A DNA stretch of 52,277 nucleotides, from NCBI GenBank assembly GCA_937874315.1, contig CALNAE010000127.1, forward strand, positions 1-52,277, written 5' to 3'. Under the pieces are notes generated by a model. It saw only the letters and a program-made list of their open reading frames with translations, searched no databases and was not told the DNA's origin. The position numbers and the translations under genes were made by a program. How positions within the stretch are numbered: the first letter of the stretch is position 1; each line of letters opens with the position of its first letter. Positions 1 through 7,963 of this stretch are shown here, in pieces. This stretch comes from an uncultured Bifidobacterium sp. (GTDB lineage Bacteria > Actinomycetota > Actinomycetes > Actinomycetales > Bifidobacteriaceae).

Positions 1-960
1 CGTATCGGGTTCCGTATCCGAAAGCATCTCCAACAACTCCACGTCGCCACGTTCCTCGCGCTGTGATTGAGCGACCACATCGATATGCAGATCATCGAAT
101 GCCGGCTCCGACTGCTCCCACAGATGCGAAGGCTCGGGCGGATCGATGTCGGAATGCTCCCCGCACCCATGGTCCAAGGACACGACCCTGCCGTCGTCGG
201 GCCCCCAGAGATTGGCGCAGACGCCGAACATGGTTCCCAGTTCCCCCTGGAGCGGAACAAAGAACCCGCAGTTGGCGCAGACTTTGCCGTCGGCGGTTCG
301 CGTCGATAGCGACTTCGGCCCGTGTGGGCCCTCATACCAGCGCTTCGCCGTTTGGGAACGTCCCAACTCGCTCAAGACATGGCGGCGACTCAACGCGTAT
401 TCCTCGACGATCTCCTCGGTCTGCGTCCGTTCATCATCAGCACGGCTGGGCGCACCGGAGTCGCCCCGTGCGTCGGCGACCTGCGATTCGTCCGAGTCGC
501 CTGAGACATCCGTAGCGGCGTCTTGCACGGCGTCCCGCGTAACCTCAGTGTCCTGCTGCGCAGTGGCACCCGTTGAGGCGTCGGTCGCCCGGAATCCATC
601 CTCCAATCGGGCGTCCTCGGGATCGGTGCCGATGGAGTCGGTAACCGATAGATCCGAGGCCCGTAGACGGTCCTTCCAAGGCACCCACGTCGGAGGCCTG
701 AGCGCCTGGTCGGTGGGAACCAACGAGGATTCGTCGACCGACCATAGGCCACGATCGACATCGTTGTACATCGTCACCGACCATTGCCAACCCTCATAGC
801 CGCGTATCAGACAGGCAAAACGAAAATCGACGACATGATCGGGCATCTCGATGGCGTTGACGAAATCGCCTACCTGTCCGTCCTCATCGGCGACGTCAAG
901 CGCGACCTGTCTGGCCAGCAACTGCGCGCTGGATCGTGACTGTTCCTGTGTTGGTTCCAT
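1..960 (-). CDS. DUF3027 domain protein (3' end outside window)
   Basis: An open frame reads from an ATG at 960 to the window edge, giving 320 codons without a stop, so the C-terminus is missing. The first 100 residues are compact and rich in Trp and Asp. An acidic, Ser/Thr-rich linker of about 70 residues follows. Near residues 225-265 there is a cysteine cluster (CANCGFF, then GVCAN and HGCGEH) that looks like a metal-binding knuckle. This matches the actinobacterial DUF3027 family, whose function is unknown. The start lies 3 bases after the stop of the cold-shock gene, so the two are almost certainly co-transcribed; the same pairing is familiar in other actinobacteria. Assignment rests on overall pattern and neighbour, not on an alignment. 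Confidence 0.75.
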   Translation of the reverse strand, partial: MEPTQEQSRSSAQLLARQVALDVADEDGQVGDFVNAIEMPDHVVDFRFACLIRGYEGWQWSVTMYNDVDRGLWSVDESSLVPTDQALRPPTWVPWKDRLRASDLSVTDSIGTDPEDARLEDGFRATDASTGATAQQDTEVTRDAVQDAATDVSGDSDESQVADARGDSGAPSRADDERTQTEEIVEEYALSRRHVLSELGRSQTAKRWYEGPHGPKSLSTRTADGKVCANCGFFVPLQGELGTMFGVCANLWGPDDGRVVSLDHGCGEHSDIDPPEPSHLWEQSEPAFDDLHIDVVAQSQREERGDVELLEMLSDTEPDT

Positions 961-963
961 TGC

Positions 964-1353
964 TCAGTCCTGCACGTCGAAATCGTCGGCGACGGCGCGA
1001 AGCAGCGTCGCCAGTTTCTTGCTTTCTCCCACGGCGGGATACCGGTGCCGTCTCAATCCGTTCCCGGCAGAGTCCAGAAGCTTGATGAGATCCTCCACAA
1101 TCGCCGCCATGTCATCCGGCTTGGGACGACGCGCCTTGATGAGCGAAGGTGCCGCCGCCAACACACTGACGTTCATGGCCTGCGGTCCCTTACGGCCGTC
1201 GACCACGGAAAACTCGACCTTGGTGCCTTTGCGTATGGTCATCGCCGGATCGGCGAGCGCCGCCGAGGGCAGGAATACATCCTGACCGTCATCGTTCGTG
1301 ATGAATCCGTATCCTTTATTCGCGTCGTACCAACGTACTCGTCCGCTGGGCAT
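964..1353 (-). CDS. Cold-shock domain protein with C-terminal extension
   Basis: The protein has 129 residues. Residues 1-65 form a cold-shock (OB-fold, single-stranded nucleic acid binding) domain: it opens MPSGRVRWYDANKGYGFI, which contains the RNP1-like KGYGFI motif, and DVFLP stands in for RNP2. Residues 70-129 are an extra Arg/Lys-rich region not found in the 67-residue CspA type. The ATG at 1353 is preferred over in-frame starts further upstream because GAGGTG lies about 8 bases before it and because the domain begins there. It is followed after 3 bases by the DUF3027 gene. Likely role: RNA chaperone or transcript-binding protein; the function of the tail is unknown. Confidence 0.85.
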   Translation of the reverse strand: MPSGRVRWYDANKGYGFITNDDGQDVFLPSAALADPAMTIRKGTKVEFSVVDGRKGPQAMNVSVLAAAPSLIKARRPKPDDMAAIVEDLIKLLDSAGNGLRRHRYPAVGESKKLATLLRAVADDFDVQD

Positions 1354-1573
1354 ATCACACACCTCATCCATTCGCACACCGTGGCAGAACTCCGTCTGCC
1401 CTTGCAAAACCAACTCCCCAGTCTAGCGCATGCACGCTATCGGAGCATTCAGAACCAACAGTCGGACACGCGCAATCGTCTGGTCTGCACCCCGGCTGGA
1501 GTCCGGCAGACGATGACGGTCATACCCGCGATCCATATCATCAGCCGGCCACAGTCGACACTTGCCGACCCTG

Positions 1574-3553
1574 CTATCGGCGCGACCTCTTGGCACGCCG
1601 CTCGCCACCGGTGCGGGAACCGGGCGCCACGTTGACCGGCAAAGGCTCGACGGGCGCGACCGGCAGGATGACGGTCAGCGTCAGACCACCGCCCTGAGAC
1701 GTCGAGGCGCAGATGAAACCACGGTGGGCCTTGACCACCGACTGCGCGATGGACATGCCCAGACCCGTGCCGCCTTTTTGCCGTGCGCGTGAGGGGTCCG
1801 CCGTATAGAACCGTTCGAAGATCTGCGACTGGGATTCCGGCGGTACTCCCGGACCATGGTCGACGAACCGAATCACCGCGTAGTTCATGCCCACGTGCAT
1901 GGAACGCCCCACCTCGGCGGCCTCCAGGAAACGCAGCATCGACTGTTCGTTGGACGCCAGCCGCGCCAACGATTCCGGCCCTATGGATGCCGGAAGCAAC
2001 CCCAGCGCCACTTCCACCGGCGAATCGGCAGGGGTGTAGCGATGGATATTCCCGACGATGTTGGTGACCACCTGACGCAGTCGTGAACCGTCGCCCGTCA
2101 AGGTGACGGTGGGCAGCGGACCGGGTTGGAAACGCAACGACGGGGCGAAGACACCGGAGGGACCGGAGATGCCGGCGTCCAGAAGTACGTCGCCGCGTCC
2201 GATAACACGTTCCGGATCCAAGGCGTGGAGATCGTCCGCGGCGTCCGCGAGCAACGAGCCGAGTGAAACCTGCTGGGTCATGTCGATGCCGCGCCCCTCG
2301 TCAAGCCGCGCCAAAGACAGCAGATCTTCGACAAGCACCGTCATCCGTGAACTGGACGCCTCGATATGCTCGATCGATTCATCCGCACGTTCCAACGCAC
2401 CAGGAAGATTGCGCTGCATGGTGTAGAGCTCCGAATAACCATGGATCGTCGCCAGCGGGGTGCGCAATTCGTGACTCGCGTCGGAGACGAATTGCTTCAT
2501 CTTCTCGGTGGTCTGCTGTTGCTCGCGGAAGCTGCCTTCGATACGGGTCAACATCGTGTTCAGCGATGCGGCCAGCGAACCGACCTCGGTGTTCTCCGGT
2601 GCAGAGGGCACACGTTGACTCAAATCGCCCGCCGCGATTTTGGCCGCGGTTTTCTCGATGCGCTTGAGCGGCGTCAGGGTATGCTGTATCAGCAGAGTCG
2701 CGATGGCGCCGCCCAGCAGAACGATTGCCAGCCCCACCATGGCGCAATAGCGTGTCAGCGTGTTGATGGTGTCTATCTGATCACTGAGCGACAGACCGAT
2801 GTAGACCAGTCCCCTGCTCTGCGTGGTGCCGCTGTCGACCTTCTGCACCAGCTGAACCGCCAAAACCCTCCAAGGCGCCTCTGCGCTCTGCAGCGTGGCG
2901 CGGTCGGGATTGCCATTGGAGATGGTTTTGACGATCGCCGTGGTGGTGAAGGGCTGCCCGATCTGCACATTGCCCATGGAGTAGTTCGCCGGCAGCGAAG
3001 GTTGCGATATCACGCCGTTACTTAACGTGGGCACCAGCGGGGTGACGATGATCTTGTTGTTCATGTCGCGAATCTGCATGAAATAATCGCTGGGTCCGGC
3101 CGAGGACGCGTTGCCGTCCTTGCCACGCAACACATCGACGTTGTCATACACCAGCTGGGCCTGATTGGCCAGCTGCGCATCGGTTTTCACAAGCATGTAG
3201 TTCCCGACCAGCTCGCGGATGGTGAAGGAGATCGCGGCCGCGCCGATCATCAGCAGTATCAACGTGCAGGCCACGAGCTTCGTACTCAATGGAACCGCGT
3301 CGGTCACACGCCGCACCCGAGCGTTCGCACGGGTTGCCGTCGTCCGAAACGGATGGCCTTTGGCGTCGGACGACGATTGACCGTCCGCCGGCGAATCGGG
3401 ATTCGGCGCATTCCCATCGATGCGATGCGCGGCTGTGCCTACGCGCCCCTCCCCGGCCGCGTCGAGGAGCTGAGCCGATCTCGGGCTCGGCGTGGACGAC
3501 GAACCATCGCGCGGCTCCCGCCCAGTCCCCTCAGACCCATGATCCGTGCGCAT
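1574..3553 (-). CDS. Membrane sensor histidine kinase
   Basis: Sensor kinase of a two-component pair. Numbered from the GTG one codon upstream, residues 1-85 are a Gly/Ser/Pro-rich cytosolic extension and a first membrane helix lies near 92-112. An extracytoplasmic sensor region of about 155 residues follows, then a second helix near 270-290 and a HAMP linker at 290-345. The HisKA box SHELRTPLA has its phosphoacceptor near His362. The ATPase domain shows an N-box (NIVGNIHRYT), G1 (DHGPGVP) and G2 (GTGLGM). The ATG at 3553 overlaps the regulator's TGA by one base (TGATG), and a GGGGG stretch precedes it; the GTG at 3556 is the alternative start. The organisation resembles MprB/TcrY-type kinases. 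The stimulus is not evident. The N-terminal extension is unusually long. Confidence 0.92.
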   Translation of the reverse strand: MRTDHGSEGTGREPRDGSSSTPSPRSAQLLDAAGEGRVGTAAHRIDGNAPNPDSPADGQSSSDAKGHPFRTTATRANARVRRVTDAVPLSTKLVACTLILLMIGAAAISFTIRELVGNYMLVKTDAQLANQAQLVYDNVDVLRGKDGNASSAGPSDYFMQIRDMNNKIIVTPLVPTLSNGVISQPSLPANYSMGNVQIGQPFTTTAIVKTISNGNPDRATLQSAEAPWRVLAVQLVQKVDSGTTQSRGLVYIGLSLSDQIDTINTLTRYCAMVGLAIVLLGGAIATLLIQHTLTPLKRIEKTAAKIAAGDLSQRVPSAPENTEVGSLAASLNTMLTRIEGSFREQQQTTEKMKQFVSDASHELRTPLATIHGYSELYTMQRNLPGALERADESIEHIEASSSRMTVLVEDLLSLARLDEGRGIDMTQQVSLGSLLADAADDLHALDPERVIGRGDVLLDAGISGPSGVFAPSLRFQPGPLPTVTLTGDGSRLRQVVTNIVGNIHRYTPADSPVEVALGLLPASIGPESLARLASNEQSMLRFLEAAEVGRSMHVGMNYAVIRFVDHGPGVPPESQSQIFERFYTADPSRARQKGGTGLGMSIAQSVVKAHRGFICASTSQGGGLTLTVILPVAPVEPLPVNVAPGSRTGGERRAKRSRR

Positions 3554-4296
3554 CACGCCCCCTGATTGGCCTTCGTTTCACGGATCATGTACCCGATGCC
3601 GCGTTTGGTCTCGATCAACGGAACGACCTTGTGCTTCGTGCCGTCCTTATCGACCACTTCGACGCCGTCGACCTTCTTGCGCAGATAGGAGATATACGAT
3701 TCGACGATCGCCGCATCGCCACCCCAGTCATATTGCCAAACATGATCGAGAATCTGCGCCTTGGACAGCACACGTCCCTCGTTGTCCATGAGATAACGCA
3801 GCAGTTTGTATTCGGTGGGGCTCAGATCGATCGCCTGCCCCGCCCGCGTGACGTCGTGCGAGTCCTCGTTGATCTCCAGATCGGCCACGCGGATGATCGG
3901 ATCGTCTTCGATTTGTTCATGCGTACGCCGCAGAATGGCCCGAATCCGGGCGACGACCTCTTCCAGGCTGAATGGCTTGGTGACGTAGTCGTCACCGCCG
4001 ACGGTCAGACCCATGATCTTATCCTGCGTATCGTCGCGGGCGGTCAGGAACAATACCGGCGCGCTCACACCTGCCTGGCGGATACGTCGGGTGACGGTGA
4101 ATCCATCGATGTCGGGCAGCATGACATCCAATACGATGAGATCCGGCTGCGTGCGCTCGATGACCTCGATGGCCGCGGAACCAGAGGCCGCGGTCTCCAC
4201 TGCGAAACCGGAGAAATGCAGGGATGCGACGAGCAGATCTCTGATGGACGGCTCGTCGTCGACGACCACGATTGATGCTTCGATTGAATTGCTCAT
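3553..4296 (-). CDS. OmpR/PhoB-family response regulator
   Basis: The protein has 247 residues. The receiver domain (about 8-120) has the acidic pair at VVDDEPS, the phosphoacceptor Asp57 in VLDVMLPD, the conserved Thr in FLTARD and Lys107 in VTKPFS. The winged-helix DNA-binding domain (about 140-238) carries LSPTEYKLLRYLM and the YISYLRKK recognition region. It is translationally coupled to the downstream kinase through TGATG, so the pair forms one two-component system. Three 11-base direct repeats (4320-4352) sit just upstream of the start and could be its own operator. Likely role: transcription factor for an envelope stress response, inferred only from family type. Confidence 0.95.
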   Translation of the reverse strand: MSNSIEASIVVVDDEPSIRDLLVASLHFSGFAVETAASGSAAIEVIERTQPDLIVLDVMLPDIDGFTVTRRIRQAGVSAPVLFLTARDDTQDKIMGLTVGGDDYVTKPFSLEEVVARIRAILRRTHEQIEDDPIIRVADLEINEDSHDVTRAGQAIDLSPTEYKLLRYLMDNEGRVLSKAQILDHVWQYDWGGDAAIVESYISYLRKKVDGVEVVDKDGTKHKVVPLIETKRGIGYMIRETKANQGA

Positions 4297-4319
4297 AGCT
4301 GCTAGCTTGTCTCCATGGT

Positions 4320-4352
4320 CTGAATATTGCCTGAATGTTGTCTGGAACTTAC
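4320..4352 (-). promoter_or_regulatory. Three 11-base direct repeats, candidate OmpR-type operator
   Basis: Read on the plus strand, the units CTGAATATTGC, CTGAATGTTGT and CTGGAACTTAC follow one another at exactly 11-base spacing. They end about 24 bases upstream of the response regulator's ATG. OmpR/PhoB regulators usually bind direct repeats with an 11-base period, so autoregulation is a reasonable inference. No footprint data are available here. Confidence 0.4.
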
Positions 4353-4359
4353 TTTCGAA

Positions 4360-5187
4360 TCAGCGCGCGCTATGCCTTCCCGACCTGCGAGAGAACCATG
4401 CCACTCCCCTGCGCCGAAGAACAAACACCAGTACTCCGATCAGCGCCACAAGCGACAGGGACGCGATCAATATGATCACCCCGATGCGGGTGACGCCGGA
4501 GGATGTCGATGTCGCCTTGATGGTGGCGATCTCATTCATCATGGCGATGGCGGAACCGGACCAATTGGGCGTGTCCTGGGCGATGGGCTTGAGCGCCGCG
4601 TCTGAGAGCGCGTCCGCCGTCTTGCGACTTTTCAGCCATTCGTCGGAATTGGATGATACGACCACCACGAGATTGCCGTCGTTCGATGCGACCGCGAGCA
4701 TCACGGTGTTGCGCGCGGGATGAGTCGATTCCAACACATTGCTGGCCCATACCGCCGGCTTCTCACGGCTGTCGAAGGAAGAGAGATACAGCAGCCTGAC
4801 GGCTACGCCCGTAGCGTGCTTGGTGCCGGTGATCTTATCGCTGACCGCGGCCACATGGTCGCCGAGCAGATTCTCGGTATCCGTGATGCTGTCGGTGACG
4901 GTGATGCCGGATTTCGAGCTCGACGTCGAGCTCGACGAGGCGGACGCGCCGGGGGAAGACGAGGGATTCGCCGTATCGGCATGCGCGAAAGCCGTCGATA
5001 CCGACAGGCACCACATCACCAGCAGTGCGATTATCATCGACACGACGCGTCGTGACACCGGGCGTTGGCGCCTCCCTTGGCATGACGCCAGACGTCCGCT
5101 CCCATGCGCCGTGACCGCGCGCGTCTTCCCTGTCAAGCCTTCGACCACACCGGCCGTGCATTGCTCGTTACGGTTCGCTTGTGTCAT
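4360..5187 (-). CDS. TPM-domain-like exported membrane protein
   Basis: The protein has 275 residues from the ATG at 5187. An N-terminal positive region is followed by a hydrophobic stretch (near residues 50-66, MIIALLVMWCLSVSTAFA) that looks like a signal peptide or anchor. A Ser-rich linker comes next, then an extracytoplasmic alpha/beta domain resembling the TPM phosphatase family (LLGDHVAAVSDKI, later VASNDGNLVVVVSSN). A C-terminal membrane helix (near 232-255) and an Arg-rich cytosolic tail close the protein. The start was chosen because upstream frame sequence lacks coding character; TACAGT lies 7 bases before the ATG, so a leaderless transcript is possible. It lies upstream of the two-component pair on the same strand and is divergent from the WXG100 gene. 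The function is unknown. Confidence 0.7.
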   Translation of the reverse strand: MTQANRNEQCTAGVVEGLTGKTRAVTAHGSGRLASCQGRRQRPVSRRVVSMIIALLVMWCLSVSTAFAHADTANPSSSPGASASSSSTSSSKSGITVTDSITDTENLLGDHVAAVSDKITGTKHATGVAVRLLYLSSFDSREKPAVWASNVLESTHPARNTVMLAVASNDGNLVVVVSSNSDEWLKSRKTADALSDAALKPIAQDTPNWSGSAIAMMNEIATIKATSTSSGVTRIGVIILIASLSLVALIGVLVFVLRRRGVAWFSRRSGRHSAR

Positions 5188-5329
5188 AGGTTCTACTGTA
5201 GCGGTCGGATTTCCCGAACGGAACCACCGCCACGGACCCCGGTCCGCCGACCATGAGCGTTCGCAACCGCGCGAATGCCATGGTGTGATCGAACAATGGA
5301 AGTCGACGCTTAAGAAAGCAGGTATCGTC

Positions 5330-5623
5330 ATGTCGCAGTATCAAGTGGATTCGGAACAGATTCAGAGCTCGAGCGCAGCGGTCTGTTCATCGGTGAACAC
5401 CATACGAGACGCGGTCTCGGGAATGTATGCCAACCTCGCGGCGCTGCAGGGGGTCTGGCGAGGCGCCGCAGCCACCCAGTTCGCCACCGTCGCCGATCAA
5501 TGGCGGACGGCTCAGCAGCAGATGGAGACGTCCCTGGAGTCGATACAACTCGCGTTGGGCCAGGCGTCAAACGTGTATGCCGATGCCGAAATGCAGGCCT
5601 CCCGACTATTCAGCGGTTCGTGA
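5330..5623 (+). CDS. WXG100-family protein (ESAT-6-like)
   Basis: The protein has 97 residues, the typical WXG100 length. It is predicted to form a helical hairpin, with the turn motif W43-R-G45 (GVWRGAA). The C-terminal helix carries Y83-A-D-A-E87, which matches the YxxxD/E signal required for type VII (ESX) secretion. Proteins of this family form small antiparallel dimers and are exported, often as partners of larger effectors. The ATG at 5330 was chosen over longer in-frame starts because the family fold begins there and AGG lies 7 bases upstream. It stands alone, divergent from the TPM gene, and is followed by a strong hairpin. No EccC/EssC ATPase or other secretion component is in the window. 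Confidence 0.88.
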   Translation: MSQYQVDSEQIQSSSAAVCSSVNTIRDAVSGMYANLAALQGVWRGAAATQFATVADQWRTAQQQMETSLESIQLALGQASNVYADAEMQASRLFSGS

Positions 5624-5647
5624 CGCGAACGCCGCCACAGGCCAAAA

Positions 5648-5686
5648 CGTTGGACCCCCATCGCGTACTGCGACGGGGGTCCAACG
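5648..5686. terminator. Bidirectional terminator between WXG100 gene and groEL
   Basis: A perfect 12-base stem (CGTTGGACCCCC with GGGGGTCCAACG) is extended by an inner TCGC/GCGA stem. It separates two convergent genes. On the minus strand the stem is followed by TTTT, so it best serves groEL, but it can stop both transcripts. Confidence 0.85.
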
Positions 5687-5746
5687 ACCAGGCATCATCG
5701 AACCGAGGTTCATGCGATGCCACGCGGCTGAGATCGACTACTGCAA

Positions 5747-7375
5747 TCAGTAGCCCATATCGGCGCCACCGGCCGGAGCAGCCGGTGCCGGCGGCTCCGG
5801 CTTGTTGGCCACGACGGCCTCCGTGGTGAGGAACAGGCCCGCGATGGAAGCGGCGTTCTGCAATGCCGAACGCGTAACCTTCACCGGGTCCGCCACGCCA
5901 GCGGCGAGCAGATCCTCATACGTGTTGGTCGAAGCGTTGAATCCTTGCCCCTCGGGCAGTTCACGCACCTTGTTGAGCACGACGTCTCCGGATACGCCGG
6001 AGTTCTCGGCGATCTGCTTGATGGGGGCCTCGATGGCACGCATCACGATCGCGGCACCGGTGGACTCCTCGTCGGTCAGCGAGGTGAGCGCCGCGGACGA
6101 TTCGGCCTTCTTGGCGGCCTGAACCAGCGCCACACCGCCGCCCGGCAGCAGACCTTCCTCGATGGCGGCCTTGGCGTTGCGCACGGCATCCTCGATGCGG
6201 TGCTTACGTTCCTTGGCCTCGACCTCGGTAGCGGCGCCGACCTTGATCACGGCGACACCACCGGCGAGCTTGGCGAGACGCTCCTGGAGCTTCTCACGGT
6301 CATAATCCGAATCGGTATTCTCGATCTCGGCGCGAATCTGCGAAACGCGAGCCTCGACCTCATCCTTGGAGCCGCCACCGGACACGATGGTGGTCTCGTC
6401 CTTGGAGACGATGACCTTCTTGGCCGTACCGAGCACCGACATGTCGATGGACTCCAACTTGAGCCCAAGATCGTCGGACACCACCTGTGCGCCCGTCAGG
6501 ATGGCCATATCCTGCAACATCGCCTTGCGGCGATCGCCGAAGCCGGGGGCCTTGACGGCGCAGGAGTTGAACGTGCCACGGATCTTGTTGAGGATCAACG
6601 TCGGAAGAGCCTCTCCGTCGACATCCTCGGCGATGATCAGCAGCGGCTTGCCGGACTTCATCACGAGTTCGGCGATATGAACCACGTCCTGCTGGCTGGA
6701 CAGCTTACCCGAAGTGAGCAACACATACGGGTCGTCGAGCACGGCGGTCTGATCTTCATTGTTGGTCACGAAATACGGTGCGATGTAACCCTTGTCGAAA
6801 CGCATGCCCTCGGTGAACTCCAGATCGAGCCCAAAGCGGTTGTTGTCCTCGACGGTCACCACGCCGTCCTGTCCGACCTTATCGAGCGCCTCGGCGATCT
6901 TGTCGCCGACCTCGGGATCGGCGGCGGAGATCGTCGCGGTCGCGGCGATCTGTTCCTTGGTCTCAACGTCCTTGGCGGAAGCCACCAATTCCTTGACGAT
7001 GGCATCTGCGGCCTTCTCCACGCCGCGACGCAACGCGATCGGGTTGGAACCGGCCACCACGTTCTTCAGTCCCTCATGCACGAGAGACTGCGCGAGCACG
7101 GTTGCGGTAGTCGTACCGTCTCCGGCGACGTCATCGGTCTTCTTGGCCACTTCCTTGACCAATTCGGCGCCGATGCGCTCGTACGGATCCTCGAGTTCGA
7201 TTTCCTTGGCGATGGAAACGCCATCGTTGGTGATCGTCGGCGCACCGTAGCTCTTGTCAAGCACAACGTTGCGGCCCTTGGGACCGAGCGTGACCTTGAC
7301 GGTATTGGCGAGCTTGTCTAGGCCCGCGAGCATTCCTTGGCGAGCTTCCTCGTCGTATGCAATGATTTTTGCCAT
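5747..7375 (-). CDS. groEL: 60 kDa chaperonin GroEL
   Basis: The protein has 542 residues from the ATG that opens MAKIIAYDEEARQGML. It is an ATP-dependent folding chamber subunit. Visible hallmarks are TLGPKGRNVVLDKSYG, the ATPase motif GDGTTTATVLAQ, the apical-domain region around VTVEDNNRFG, and LLPGGGVAL near the C-terminus. The tail ends in a Pro/Ala-rich stretch and GGADMGY instead of the GGM repeats of proteobacterial GroEL, as usual in bifidobacteria. No groES lies next to it, so the co-chaperonin must be elsewhere. Two CIRCE operators lie upstream, indicating HrcA repression. Fifteen further in-frame codons upstream are not part of the protein by comparison with the family. Confidence 0.98.
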   Translation of the reverse strand: MAKIIAYDEEARQGMLAGLDKLANTVKVTLGPKGRNVVLDKSYGAPTITNDGVSIAKEIELEDPYERIGAELVKEVAKKTDDVAGDGTTTATVLAQSLVHEGLKNVVAGSNPIALRRGVEKAADAIVKELVASAKDVETKEQIAATATISAADPEVGDKIAEALDKVGQDGVVTVEDNNRFGLDLEFTEGMRFDKGYIAPYFVTNNEDQTAVLDDPYVLLTSGKLSSQQDVVHIAELVMKSGKPLLIIAEDVDGEALPTLILNKIRGTFNSCAVKAPGFGDRRKAMLQDMAILTGAQVVSDDLGLKLESIDMSVLGTAKKVIVSKDETTIVSGGGSKDEVEARVSQIRAEIENTDSDYDREKLQERLAKLAGGVAVIKVGAATEVEAKERKHRIEDAVRNAKAAIEEGLLPGGGVALVQAAKKAESSAALTSLTDEESTGAAIVMRAIEAPIKQIAENSGVSGDVVLNKVRELPEGQGFNASTNTYEDLLAAGVADPVKVTRSALQNAASIAGLFLTTEAVVANKPEPPAPAAPAGGADMGY

Positions 7376-7458
7376 TGTTCCTCCACATACACATATGGCT
7401 GCATGGGTATCAAATCCCACTCCGGACCCGAGTTTGATCGTCGACCGTCAGCTGCCGA

Positions 7459-7485
7459 TTATCACTCTCCAGCCCCGAGTGCTAA
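7459..7485 (-). promoter_or_regulatory. CIRCE operator, start-proximal copy
   Basis: TTATCACTC-N9-GAGTGCTAA differs from the consensus TTAGCACTC-N9-GAGTGCTAA at one position. HrcA binds this element to repress class I heat-shock genes. On the minus strand it overlaps TGATAAT, a plausible -10 element. Confidence 0.88.
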
Positions 7486-7493
7486 TTGGGAGA

Positions 7494-7520
7494 TTAGCAC
7501 TCTCCCTCGTCGAGTGCCAA
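7494..7520 (-). promoter_or_regulatory. CIRCE operator, start-distal copy
   Basis: TTAGCACTC-N9-GAGTGCCAA differs from consensus at one position. It lies 8 bases from the other CIRCE copy, so the inner half-sites of the pair are also palindromic to each other. Read on the minus strand the distal arm begins TTGGCA and could double as a -35 element. Confidence 0.88.
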
Positions 7521-7548
7521 CACGCTGCGGATGTATTGCGCTTACGGC

Positions 7549-7586
7549 AAGAAAACGACGAGACCCGGAAGAAAACGACGAGACCC
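7549..7586. repeat. Direct repeat of a terminator arm (2 x 18 bases)
   Basis: The 18 bases beginning AAGAAAACGACGAGACCC occur at 7549-7566 and again at 7569-7586. Each copy contains the distal arm of the cold-shock terminator plus its T-tract on the minus strand, so the proximal arm (7604-7612) could pair with either. Confidence 0.8.
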
Positions 7587-7612
7587 CGACCGCAATGGCC
7601 GGAGTCTCGTCG
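7576..7612 (-). terminator. Intrinsic terminator of the cold-shock gene
   Basis: A 9-base perfect stem (CGACGAGAC with GTCTCGTCG) has further GC pairs inside it and is followed on the minus strand by TTTTC. It sits 22 bases after the cold-shock stop codon. Confidence 0.85.
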
Positions 7613-7633
7613 AAATTATTGGGGGTGAAGGAA

Positions 7634-7837
7634 TCAGATCTTCGTCACTTCAGTGGCCTGCAGACCCTTGGGACCCTGCTCCGCCTTGTACTCGACCTTG
7701 TCTCCATCGTCAAGCTTCTTGAAGCCGTTTCCCTGGATCGCGGAATAGTGCACGAACACGTCTTCGCTTCCATCATCAGGGCTAATGAAGCCATATCCCT
7801 TGCCTGCATTGAAGAACTTTACAGTGCCTTGTGCCAT
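7634..7837 (-). CDS. CspA-type cold-shock protein
   Basis: The 67-residue protein is made only of a cold-shock domain. It opens MAQGTVKFFNAGKGYGFI and carries RNP1 (KGYGFI) and RNP2-like (VFVHYS) motifs, with all the aromatic positions used to bind single-stranded RNA. Likely role: RNA chaperone that melts secondary structure. The ATG at 7837 is preceded by a purine-rich stretch (GAGAGATGATAATT). A long leader of about 80 bases is expected if the TAGAAT at 7921-7926 is the -10 element; such leaders are typical for cold-induced csp genes. It ends at a strong terminator ahead of groEL. Confidence 0.95.
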   Translation of the reverse strand: MAQGTVKFFNAGKGYGFISPDDGSEDVFVHYSAIQGNGFKKLDDGDKVEYKAEQGPKGLQATEVTKI

Positions 7838-7920
7838 AATTATCATCTCTCGTTTGAGTCGCCGCGAACACATACAGAGAATACGGTTGATTCCGAACTC
7901 TCCACCCTCGGCTGTTGGAT

Positions 7921-7926
7921 ATTCTA
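7921..7926 (-). promoter_or_regulatory. Possible -10 element for csp
   Basis: TAGAAT on the minus strand lies about 84 bases upstream of the cold-shock ATG. No convincing -35 hexamer is seen 16-18 bases further upstream, so this is tentative. Confidence 0.35.
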
Positions 7927-7963
7927 ACGTCCAGGCATGACCAAAACGCCGAAGGACATCGTT

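Noticed and set aside
146..799. Plus-strand open frame opposite the DUF3027 gene
   Set aside because: Lies wholly inside the minus-strand gene, which has better motif support (Cys cluster) and the operon context.
5945..7321. A 458-codon open frame antisense to groEL
   Set aside because: It mirrors groEL codon by codon, has no ribosome binding site or domain, and arises from the GC-rich codon pattern of the real gene.
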